Position numbers and translations under genes: made by a program. Below the pieces are notes generated by a model. It was not told where the DNA came from. It saw only the letters and a program-made list of their open reading frames with translations, and ran no database searches. Shown piece after piece: positions 18,793-28,030 of a DNA stretch of 64,000 bases. The first letter of the stretch is position 1, and each line of letters opens with the position of its first letter. Source of the DNA: Phytomonas francai (Eukaryota; Euglenozoa; Kinetoplastea; Trypanosomatida; Trypanosomatidae); assembly GCA_001766655.1 (NCBI GenBank), contig MJCC01000009.1, forward strand, positions 129,496 through 193,495, given 5' to 3'.

Positions 18793-20375
18793 TTATGCCT
18801 CTTCGAAAAACGCACCTGCCAATCTGATTTTGAAGTGCCATGCCGTATATGGTAGTAATAAAAACTATGAGTATCACTGAAGCAGTACCGTTCGTATCCA
18901 TTTTAAGCCGAAGAGAAGCATCCTATTAAGTCGATACGCACCTCAGATTCGTTCCGTGACAGAATTTTCCAGTGGAAATAGTTGATGAAATGTGCATTAC
19001 AGGAAAAAGGTTTTTTTAATAGGTATCTCCCTTTATCTGTGCTGACAGTATTGAGGGGTTAAGTTGAAGATAAATAGGTACAGAAGGGAATAGGTATCAT
19101 TTACCAACTGGATATTTTCTATCTTTGCTATTTAAAAAAATCTAGCACCTTCTACTGAGGCCAAATGGTGGATTTAGTATTTTTACAAGTACCTTTCTTA
19201 TAATGCCTAAATAATTTTTTTTGTGCGACTTTTTAATTGTGCAATTTAATTTGTATGGATATATGAAATTGATTGTGCAGAATGTGCGTCTTTAAGTTAT
19301 AATTAAGCTTGCAGCTCCTGTTGTTTACACCGCCCCCCGCCACAACCACCACCACCTCTCTACTACCTCTCACTCTGACAGTATGCAGCAGTAAATCTAA
19401 AAAGTTATAACATATATCTATACCCTCTAAGAGCTATGTCAAAAAAATGTCATAATGACTCTTTTACTCCTTTTAAATTAGTTATCTGACTCTACTTTTC
19501 CTCCCTCACTATGATGAAGCTATCAATTCTGTGCGACAAAAATGTACCTTAAAGCCAACTAACTTCCAAGACGCTCTCGGTGCAGATTGAACGGTGGTGT
19601 GCAAGCCTTGGATTGGCTTTTGGTTGTAATTCTCTCGGTCATGTTAGAATTGAGAGCTGTATTTTGTTTTGACGGTGTTGTTTCTTTCTCTGACCCAGTA
19701 TTCTCCACGCGATAAAATGGTGTTGTTATTGCATAGAGGAGCCTTATCGACGTTGTTATGCGACACATATAAATGTTTGCATGTGTGTATCCTACATAAC
19801 ACATCAACCATGCGAACATCTATTCAATATTGATTGAAAGCATAGCATGGGCTATCGTGTTATCCACGGGGAGGAAAAAAAAACGAAGAAAAGTTTCCAC
19901 CTATAGGTTTAGTAGTAGTCAATATAGGGTAGTTATTTGGATTCGTACTTTCACTTTTAGAATGCCTAAAGTGCTTGTGCGACTAATTTTATATATGTTG
20001 TTTCCTTACTTTTTTGTGTGTGCGAATGGTTAAAGAATAGGTTAGGGTCATGCTTTGATCTATTTTTACCCTTATAAATTTCATCTTTTTAATGCTTGTT
20101 TGACCGCAAGAGGGCTAGTTTTCCCAAATTAAACTTTAAGTAGTATTACAAACGTTCCATTTAATTAACTTATTGTTCTACATTCTTTTTTTGGAATCTT
20201 CTTGTTTCGGTATCCTATGTTTACGTGTGTGCCTGACTATACACTCTGATTTTTCATTCTTTTAATCCTTTGTACACAAACAAATGGGTGACTTTAGCAT
20301 ATCCCACCTAACGAATAATCATAGAACTTATATAACCTATTTATTTGTCTTTAATTTGAAATTTCATCTCTTGAG
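18793..20375. other. Long intergenic spacer with an isolated pyrimidine tract
   Basis: 1.58 kb, AT-rich. A C-rich pyrimidine tract at 19328-19381 ends in AG but is followed only by a three-codon reading frame, so it does not clearly serve a gene. A short motif (AATGCCTAAA...GTGCGACT) occurs at about 19202 and again near 19961. No RNA gene or real ORF recognised. Confidence 0.5.
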
Positions 20376-21431
20376 ATGTCATCTCTTTGCTTTGCAAATC
20401 CTATTCCACGTCTTGCTTCCTGTGGCATCCCAGCCATTGGGATTGGGACTTACAAGCTATACGGTGAAAATTGTGTTCAGTCAGTCATGAGAGGAATACA
20501 GAGCGGCTTTCGTCTGATCGACACCGCGGCTGGATATAAAAATGAGGAGCTTGTCGGCGAAGGCATCCAAAAGAGTGGTATTGATCGCTCTGAGCTTTTT
20601 GTGGTCGTCAAGATCCTTTTGAAAGCAATGAGAAGTAAGGAGGAGGTAAGGGAAAGTATTACAGGAAGTATACAGAAGCTTCGAATTGGCTATGCAGACT
20701 GCGTTATCATGCACTGGCCGGGCTGTTATGGTCTAAAGCAGGAAGATCAGGAGGGCCACGCGGCGGCACGTCGCCGATGCTGGGAGGTGATGATGGAGTT
20801 TCAGAAAAAGGGCTTGATTCGCTACATAGGCGCCTCAAACTTCTTGCCACGGCACTTTACGGAGATTGAGGCCATATTAGGCACGCTTAATAAAGAGGGA
20901 AGCGATGGTAGTGATGTCGGTTTCGCGAAGCCGGTACTAAATCAGATTGAACTGCACCCACTTTGTCTCCAAGAAGATGTGCTTGCCTATTGTCAAGCAC
21001 ACAACATGGTAGTGCAGCAGTACGCTCCACTAGGTGAGATGGACCCCCGGCTCCTAACTCATCCAAAACTGCTGGAGCTTCAACAAACCTACTTCCCACA
21101 GCACACGATATATGACATGCTCATCATGTGGGGGCTTGCGCAGGGCTTCTGCACACTAGTTATGAGTAGTTCTGAAGACCACCACAGGGCTAACTTTCAG
21201 GCTGCTGTTGACTACTTTGAATCCGTGAGACGCCAATCAAAGACTTATGAAATGAAAGGTGGAAACAACCATGTCGGAGCATCCGAAACCGATAAAAATA
21301 CACTTTCGACGTTGACATTGGCGCCTCGATTGTTAACCGAAAAACAGCTGCAAGTTATTGGGAATCTACGGGAGCTTATGAATGTGGTGGAAGATACCCA
21401 TGTGTGTTGGTACAGCGAGCATATTCCGTAA
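20376..21431 (+). CDS. Aldo-keto reductase family protein
   Basis: 351 residues. The (beta/alpha)8 aldo-keto reductase signatures are present: GIGTYKLYG near the start, DTAAGYKNEELVGEGI with Asp49 and Tyr54, Lys79 in VVVKIL and His113 in IMHWPG, giving the complete Asp-Tyr-Lys-His catalytic tetrad. IGASNF and NQIELHP match the cofactor- and substrate-side loops. Members reduce carbonyls with NADPH in the cytosol. It is longer than the usual 280-residue trypanosomatid prostaglandin F synthase because of an insertion around residues 280-315 (Asn/Thr-rich) and a longer C-terminus. The usual Lys/Ser/Arg motif for the NADP 2'-phosphate is not obvious (VMSSSEDHHRANF at that position), so cofactor preference is uncertain. 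Substrate unknown. Confidence 0.9.
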   Translation: MSSLCFANPIPRLASCGIPAIGIGTYKLYGENCVQSVMRGIQSGFRLIDTAAGYKNEELVGEGIQKSGIDRSELFVVVKILLKAMRSKEEVRESITGSIQKLRIGYADCVIMHWPGCYGLKQEDQEGHAAARRRCWEVMMEFQKKGLIRYIGASNFLPRHFTEIEAILGTLNKEGSDGSDVGFAKPVLNQIELHPLCLQEDVLAYCQAHNMVVQQYAPLGEMDPRLLTHPKLLELQQTYFPQHTIYDMLIMWGLAQGFCTLVMSSSEDHHRANFQAAVDYFESVRRQSKTYEMKGGNNHVGASETDKNTLSTLTLAPRLLTEKQLQVIGNLRELMNVVEDTHVCWYSEHIP

Positions 21432-21765
21432 ACGAAGTGCCTTCTTTACTAGATTTTCTATTATCGTCAAGACTTTTGAGTAGGTAACACCTAAAATTAC
21501 ACTATACTTTTTCATATATTAATTATTATTGTCGTTAATTTTAGATTGAATCGTCATTTTCTTGTTTTGCTTAAACTCATACTTCCAAGTTTCTTTTCTT
21601 ATTGGATTCTTTTTATCCCTCGCAAACTTTCCATCATGCTGATTCTAATGACAACTTATTCATTCACGAAATAAAAATTATAAAATGATAATGTATAAGT
21701 TTATTACTTTTGGTTCTTAGTCAGATTATTATTTTTACTCTTTCCTTCTCTCTAGTTAGGGTTTA
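21432..21765. other. Intergenic spacer
   Basis: AT-rich; ends in a strong pyrimidine tract and AG just before the next start codon. Nothing else seen. Confidence 0.6.
21731..21755 (+). promoter_or_regulatory. Candidate spliced-leader acceptor with very short 5' UTR
   Basis: TTTACTCTTTCCTTCTCTCTAG, with the AG ten bases before the ATG at 21766. If used, the mRNA would have almost no leader beyond the spliced leader itself. Confidence 0.5.
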
Positions 21766-22179
21766 ATGCTAACTCGTAGCAACGGCCTTTTGATTTCTTT
21801 TTTAAGCCGAATTTCCATCAGGCCAACCCTATCCCCAAATAGCGACCCCCAGGGGCAACTGGTACAAGAAAGCCTATACAGATTTGTTATAGATTATGAT
21901 CACAAAGCTGCTGTAACTGATTCACATCCTGTTAATCTTAAGTCTACTTTCTTTGGACGAAAGTACTTTAGTGGGTCAGTGCTGGCAGCTTTCACGACCT
22001 TTGCCAGTATATCCTTACTACTGTATACATTTCTCTATCTTGTTGGATTGTCTATTTGGGAATCTTTTAACAGACTCTCCCTTAAGGAACCAACGCAAGA
22101 AAACGAAAATGTGGACCAAAGTTTCATATCAGAGGAAGTGGATACCATGATCCTGGAAGGAGAAGAGGAGGAACTTTGA
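21766..22179 (+). CDS. Small single-span membrane protein, unknown function
   Basis: 137 residues. I do not recognise the family. The N-terminus (MLTRSNGLLISFLSRISIRP) is basic and hydrophobic without acidic residues and could be a mitochondrial targeting signal. One clear membrane helix lies at about residues 70-94 (SVLAAFTTFASISLLLYTFL and on), followed by a short acidic tail ending EGEEEEL. Support for a real gene: an ATG start directly after a good splice acceptor, sensible composition and placement in line with the other genes. Confidence 0.6.
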   Translation: MLTRSNGLLISFLSRISIRPTLSPNSDPQGQLVQESLYRFVIDYDHKAAVTDSHPVNLKSTFFGRKYFSGSVLAAFTTFASISLLLYTFLYLVGLSIWESFNRLSLKEPTQENENVDQSFISEEVDTMILEGEEEEL

Positions 22180-22613
22180 AAAGCAAGTTTGCATCCACAT
22201 TATCATTTTTATTTGCGTACACACAGACACACTAACAAATCGTAAATCGCTTTTTTTTTTAAAGAGTGGCAAGTGAGCCATAAAATTGAACTTGGACGAC
22301 TACATGCATTTTACCCACTATTGCGCGATGTGAAAATTAAGTTTGAGAAACCTGTATTGTTTATTGGTGTCCTAGCGAGGCGATAACAGGACAAACATGG
22401 AGATTCCACACATTTCATGATATTTTTTCCCCTGGGTTTGGTACTGCTTAAAAAACTCTTGGACAACCAAGTTTTAGTCCATGTTTACCCTAGACTTGGA
22501 TTTTAAGTGAAATACCCCCCTTCTGTGATCCTTTTCCCCGTAACCTCCCATTTCTGCGTACCCCCAGGGTTTCGAAAATTGTTTGAATTAAAAAACCAAA
22601 CCAAACCTCTTCA
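22180..22613. other. Intergenic spacer
   Basis: AT-rich with a T/A-run at 22250-22262; the last 100 bases are pyrimidine-rich and may hold the original splice acceptor of the broken gene that follows. Confidence 0.5.
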
Positions 22614-25295
22614 ATGGTCCGGTCGAGTCCCAAAAATCAGTCCCCCTTGTCGCTCAGTGGCAGCACGGCCTCCCTGGGCCAGCGGGGCGGGGGGCCTCGG
22701 CCAACTCCCGCGCCGTGAGGACCAATCGCCGCAACCCGCCCGCGCCTGCGGCGCCGTCCGAAAAGGGCGCGAAGGCGGACGCCAACGAGGGCCCCGATCC
22801 CAAGCCGGGGGCTGTCGAGGGCGCGCGAGGCCCCCACGCTCCCCTTCTCCAGGAGGCTTGTAGGTGGGACCAACAAAACTGGTCCAAAATCGTCCCGGGC
22901 GTCACCTCGAGATTCATGTTTGTGTTTCTGGTCGCGCTCTTCTACGCTATTTTTATTCTCGTACGGCCGTATGGGAAGAGCATCGCCACGAGCGTGTTCC
23001 TGTCCATCGTGCTTCACCCCAAAAATCAACCACTTCTATCCGTAAATGTTGAATACTGTATGGAGCCCATGCGCCGCGTGCAATCCTCATGGGCTAAACG
23101 GGGTTCTCTTTTTTATATCATAGGCTGCTGGTTTTCGCTCTGTCATTTTATATCCTTTATGCTGATCCAGTGCATTATTTTCTCAGGGCTAGATAAATTA
23201 CACATTCCGTGGCAACAACGGCATCTCGGACATCATCGAAAGTCTGAGGGAAATTGCGCGTTATTCTACTCGAATTTTGTAAAGGGCAAAGACGAAAAGC
23301 ATCTCAGCTCAACCATCAAAGTGGACTATTCCCTGCAACCAAAGAATTAGACGCAGCCCACATTACTTGTTGACACCTTTAGGGGTCGAGCACTTTTGCG
23401 TTGCCTCACCATGTGCATTGTCTCTACCTTCTTCCACATGTTGTTAGGGATACGGTATTTCGTTCTGCTTCTCATTTTTGCATTCTTTGTCCTTTTTGTA
23501 CCGCAACGTGCTTTCATTTTGTACATGGGACGTCTTTAGAAGCTGGCGCTGCTCACCATCCTCGTGGTCGGTCTCTTCAACAACATGACCATGGACGTCC
23601 TGATGGTCCACAACGCGGTAAAGCGAACCACGACGTCGGTTGTCCTCCGTAGTAATGTGATGGACGCCGTACGAGGCACGAATGGAGCCAACGACTCTGT
23701 GAATGCACCGCGTTCAAACAGTTCGGTAAGCTCTCCTTGTGAAACCGAGGAGGGGGGGGGGGTCCTGCCACCGAGTAATTCAGACGGGTTTCTAAATTCG
23801 CCCCCTTCCGGTAATGCGCACACGATTGCGCAAGGTTCTAAGAAGTGTGCCATGGATTCAGTACGGGAGGCTAACCCTACGCGCTTGAGGAGCTACCAAA
23901 CCCAGTCATTTGAGAAAGTCGACGGGCGACATCGCTAGGTGCCGTTTTAGACCTTATTTTTTCGAAGCATCAGGATGCCATCATGGATTTCATGTATGGT
24001 TTTGCACAATCCGTTTTATTTCAGGGGCTTGGTGTTATTTTGAACCAGACTAATAGCACGGAGTTGAAGGCGAATTTGAGACTCTGGGTGCCTCTCTGGT
24101 CAGAAACCCCAGAGGCCGAAAACCGCTCAGGTGGCCATAAAACCAATTTCGTCAAGGGTAAAACAATGCACTCTACTGGATTAAATCGTGCAGTTGGGCG
24201 CAGCAGCGCCAGGCTGTCTTGCTGGCGACAAATCCCATTTCACAAGCTCCACACTCTGGTTGGCAGGGGGCAACCTTTCATCGGCATTCACTTCTACAGC
24301 TGATAACTGCTCTGCAGGAGTTCTTGGAAACGGATCTAAGGTTCAGGGTGGGTGTAACCACTCCATAAACTTTTCCCCGCCCTCCTTCACAACCACCCAG
24401 TGGTCAAGACTTTTGCCGTTGCTTACGCTGCGGGTTTTGCCTCTCATGGAGCACTCTGTAAGGATTCTAGCTACCCTTGGGGCTAACTTCCTCAATTTCA
24501 CCGACAACATCTATTCTTTGATTCTGTTTGTTCTTCTATTCCGCTACTTTACGCATTTCGAGAACTTCCTCCTTTATTACGCAACTTACAAGGTGTTTGC
24601 GGTCATACAAGCGGACTTCCATGAGTATCATACCCGTAGCATCGAGTGCGAGATCACCGTATCATTTACCGCGCTTCTGCAGTCGTTTTGGCATCTAATG
24701 TGGTACCACTTTGCGATTACCTTTGTCATGTTCAAGTGTTGAGGCCTCCCAATGCCATTCTTTTGTAGTGTGATCGCGGTGCTTTTGATTCTCTTTCCCC
24801 TCACCCCCAAGTGGTTAAATCCCTGCTTTATCGCGCTGCTTGTGTTGACTTTTCAGACAACCGTGGAGAATGGGATCATTGTTTTTTTTTTTTTGGGGGG
24901 GGGGGGGGGGGATCTGCAAGTGCTCAGCTTCTTTGCGGCGGTTGCTGTGGACTACAGTGATGATTGGCTTTTGCGCGTCAGCCAGGGGCCGCGCAGAGAC
25001 CCCTTCACAGGTACGCTCAGACACGAGAGTAAACAATTTCCGCCTTTTGTGGTTGGTACCCATGGTGGTTCTCGGGTTCGTGGCCTACGGTGCAGTCGGT
25101 ATTTTGTTGGGTCCATTGACGGCGATTATCGCAAAGGTGTTTTTTGACAATTGGGATATAGTGTTGACAAGCCCTCCTTCTCTTGAACCCCTCGCGCTGA
25201 GCGAGCGCGAAAGTTGCTTTCAAAAAGGGAGTAGTGATAATACTTCCACCTACCAAGCCTCTACTTCTCGAGAGGAGGGGGTTAAATGCAGCTAA
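22614..25295 (+). pseudogene. Disrupted TMEM245/AI-2E-type multi-span membrane protein gene
   Basis: Several consecutive open stretches encode membrane helices typical of one polytopic protein. A likely start ATG at 22614 reads MVRSSPKNQSPLSL, then the frame must shift near the G-run at 22683-22697 to continue into SANSRAVRTNRRNPP and the first helices. That frame is interrupted by TAG at 23348-23350, TAG at 23537-23539 and TAG at 23936-23938; coding then seems to move to frame 1 (GAVLDLIFSKHQDAIMDFMY), back to frame 2 (LYYATYKVFAVIQADFHEY), is stopped by TGA at 24740-24742, and shifts again near 25000-25050. The last segment, GFVAYGAVGILLGPLTAIIA, resembles the C-terminal motif of the AI-2E transporter/TMEM245 family, whose function in protists is unknown. 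Either a decayed gene or a badly assembled one; three nonsense codons favour decay. Confidence 0.6.
24882..24911 (+). repeat. T13-G17 homopolymer tract in the broken gene
   Basis: Thirteen T followed by seventeen G, inside the region encoding a membrane segment of the TMEM245-like pseudogene. Likely unstable in replication and sequencing. Confidence 0.9.
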
Positions 25296-25749
25296 GCTTG
25301 ACTTAAACGGCTAAATATTAGCATTAAATTATTATATACCTTTGAATTGTCTCCTATACCTTTGTCTATTGGATTTTTAAGAGAGAAACGGCAAAATAGA
25401 CGGCTATAGAATGTTTCTTTGGAAGTGAATTTCGTTGTACAGGGTACACGGAGTCTAAATCCCTGTACTTTTTACATATCTCTTGATTGCTCTTCCTTCC
25501 TTTATAATACTATTTGTAATCAAAGTTGAAGACCTTTTGTCAAAGGTTATTTAACCTCCATCCTGGGTTCGCCCATTCCTATATACAAAATGACTTCTCT
25601 TCTTCTACTTGGGCGCTTTTCAATGCAATAGCTCTCTCCTGGCTTCGTGTTGATGTCTATCAATCGTGTTTTCAGCTGTCTCAAACCCTTGCATGTTCAT
25701 CTAAATCCCATAGACTGGAGGTAGGAAGCGCAACCTATATGGAGAAATA
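25296..25749. other. Intergenic spacer
   Basis: AT-rich with short pyrimidine tracts (for example CTCTTCCTTCCTTTATAATAC near 25490). No coding region supported. Confidence 0.55.
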
Positions 25750-27069
25750 ATGGATGACGTTAACCGGAGCTTTATTTATTTCCCGCTGTTCAATCACTCA
25801 ATAACTACCAAAGAGAATATGTGCCTACAGCAAGTCAAAGCTAGGCCCTCTAATAGCGACTACGGCTGGTTGAGTGCGAGACGGGATGGGTACTTTCCAA
25901 GCCTTCGAAGGTGCCGCTCTTCTTTCCGGGCACTGCCAGGCCCCTCTGGAAGCCACCTTGGCAGCTGTTTGTCCTTTTCCACCACCCCCATGGAGGGGTT
26001 TCCCTCGCGTTTACAGCGTGGTGTGTGGGCTGGGGTAGCCTGGACGGATTTGTTCGCCGCCTTCGAGGCCGAGAGGGGATCGCCTGGACGGACCTCCGCC
26101 TTATCGTCGCCTTTGTCGGCGTCGTCCTCGACGGCGTCTCGGCCCGTGTTGTTGGTGAGTGGGTGCCTTCTTGGGGCCGCCGTGAACCACCGGGGGGCGG
26201 CCGCCGCCGTCCGCCGCGGCTCGCCCGTTTATTTTCTCCTCGACCGCCTCTGGCGCCGCCTGCGCGTCGTCGAGGGCGTGCATTTTTGCCCGGAAATGGA
26301 GCTCCTCGGGCTGCCGGCCCCACGCCGCCCGATTCGCCTCGTCCGCCAGCCTCCGCGGCCGCTTTTCGACGCCGAATCCGCGGCCGCCGGGCCTTTCACG
26401 GCGGCGATTTGGCAATCCGCCGAGGACGGCGGGCCGCCGCGGGTGCTCTCGACCTTCGCGTCCACGGACCCCCTCGAACGGCACTGGAAGGGCGAAAACG
26501 CCGAAATGGAAGGCGGCGAAAGGCCGCCGCGCAGTCCTTCGCGTCCGGACTTTAGCGAAACGAACGAACCCCGAACGGCCTCGGATGCGTTCGTTTGTGC
26601 GGGGGCGCTGCGGTCTCCCTCTTTTTTACGCGATGTCGACGGGGTCTTACTCAAGGCACGCTCGCCGAGCTGTGGGGTGTACGATGCGCGATTGTACGCA
26701 TCTCCCGTAAACGCGCCCGTTTCGAGAAGCGCCCCGCAAAAAGGTCCTCAATCCTTCGGTGGTTTTGAAAATGTGGATGGGTTTTTTGCCGGTATGCTGC
26801 GGAACAGCCTGCGAGAGGCGAACCCCACGGCGGTATCCCCCCCGATCACGTCGGAGAGGCTCCTTACGAGTTTAATGCCCCCCGGCTGCGAACATGACGA
26901 ATACACACGGCCCATCCAAGATCAACTTAGGGAAACAAAAGCGAGGCAGATGGAAAAGGGAGACTTTGCGGGAAAAGCAAATCAGGCTAAACCAGAGGAA
27001 AGGTATCTGACACTCTTTTTGGATGCCGTTTTAAATCATTTCGAGGCGCGCACTGCAAAGTTGGTATGA
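25750..27069 (+). CDS. DUF523 (TudS-like) iron-sulfur family protein
   Basis: 439 residues. Three spaced motifs match DUF523: VLLVSGCLLGAAVNHRG (Cys139), HFCPEMELLGLPAPRRPIRL (Cys180) and LLKARSPSCGVYDARLY (Cys308). In the bacterial member TudS (thiouracil desulfurase) the equivalent three cysteines hold a [4Fe-4S] cluster that removes sulfur from thio-pyrimidines. The remaining conserved segment after Cys308, GGFENVDGFFAGMLRNSL, also fits the family. The protein is about three times longer than the 150-residue bacterial form: a 130-residue N-terminal extension and about 100 Arg/Pro/Ala-rich residues between Cys180 and Cys308. DNA at 26100-26560 is extremely GC-rich. The start is uncertain; Met24 is an alternative. 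Activity is inferred only. Confidence 0.72.
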   Translation: MDDVNRSFIYFPLFNHSITTKENMCLQQVKARPSNSDYGWLSARRDGYFPSLRRCRSSFRALPGPSGSHLGSCLSFSTTPMEGFPSRLQRGVWAGVAWTDLFAAFEAERGSPGRTSALSSPLSASSSTASRPVLLVSGCLLGAAVNHRGAAAAVRRGSPVYFLLDRLWRRLRVVEGVHFCPEMELLGLPAPRRPIRLVRQPPRPLFDAESAAAGPFTAAIWQSAEDGGPPRVLSTFASTDPLERHWKGENAEMEGGERPPRSPSRPDFSETNEPRTASDAFVCAGALRSPSFLRDVDGVLLKARSPSCGVYDARLYASPVNAPVSRSAPQKGPQSFGGFENVDGFFAGMLRNSLREANPTAVSPPITSERLLTSLMPPGCEHDEYTRPIQDQLRETKARQMEKGDFAGKANQAKPEERYLTLFLDAVLNHFEARTAKLV

Positions 27070-27317
27070 GATGCACATCGGGAAGCATCTTTTTGTTGTT
27101 GTTTTTGAGACTTTTCATGTTGCTGCTTCAACTCGTGCGGCTGTAGTGGTTTCTTCTTAATTAAACGCATGCAAAAACCTAGACTTATATGGGGGTATAT
27201 ATATTTATTTATATATCTAAATTGCCTCTCTTTTCCTTTCCATTGGAAATTTGGCTTGGCTATAATAGAATTTAAGAAATAGCGGTTAAGGAAGTAAAAA
27301 AGCTAGGGTTGCATTTA

Positions 27318-27572
27318 ATGAACGTTCCACGGCCGCGGCACAAGAACCCTCTAATGGAGGAACTGGATTTCCTCAAGCAAGTACAGGAGGATCGAATGTC
27401 TTTCAACGCAAGCCTTGTTTGCCATGAACGTTGCGTGGGAAATTACTCATTGAATAATTTTTACTGGAAGGAGAAATCCTGCATGCAAAATTGCCTAGAA
27501 AAGATCAACCAGGCGACGATAATCACAAATTTAAATTACGAAAGATTTCAGCAGATGCAGACTAAAAAGTAA
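27318..27572 (+). CDS. Small Tim chaperone (tiny Tim, twin CX3C)
   Basis: 84 residues from the ATG at 27318 (a TTG three codons earlier is not a credible start). Twin CX3C motifs are at Cys35/Cys39 (CHERC) and Cys55/Cys59 (CMQNC), 15 residues apart, with LNNFYWKEKSCMQNC matching the Tim8/9/10/13 signature. These proteins form hexamers in the mitochondrial intermembrane space after Mia40/Erv1-type oxidation and escort carrier proteins to the inner membrane TIM complex. Trypanosomatids have several divergent tiny Tims; I cannot say which this is. Confidence 0.9.
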   Translation: MNVPRPRHKNPLMEELDFLKQVQEDRMSFNASLVCHERCVGNYSLNNFYWKEKSCMQNCLEKINQATIITNLNYERFQQMQTKK

Positions 27573-28030
27573 AAAGGCACGGGTACGTTGATTTAAATGA
27601 AAGGATCTTCTATCGTTTAAATGTGAGACTCTTTCCTTATAGGCACATGCTCGTAGGCTGCACTGTGGACTTATTTTTTTGTGGTGAAATCGGCCGGACT
27701 CTGTCTCTTTTCAATCCCTTGTGCGTGTTCCCAGTTAATTTATTAGATCTTAATGTAGGATTTATAATTATCCTAATCAGCCTACCAACATAAAAACCGA
27801 CGGCACCAACAAGGCTGGAGGATTGTGTCTTCTTCTTTGCAGTTTGATGTCGGAGCAAAAGGGGACGTCAAATAACGATGGGCAACTTTAGCTTCATTTT
27901 TTTGTTTCCCACCTCTTTGATTCGTTTCATTGACTGAAGATTCACCTATTTTTGCGGTTAACCAACTACACTATTATCAAAAGAACAAACATTAGTGCAT
28001 TAGACCCATTTCTTTGAAAAGGTCGAAGAA
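27573..28030. other. Intergenic spacer
   Basis: AT-rich; a pyrimidine-rich stretch at 27893-27922 (TTCATTTTTTTGTTTCCCACC) may serve trans-splicing of SRP54. No coding region supported. Confidence 0.5.
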
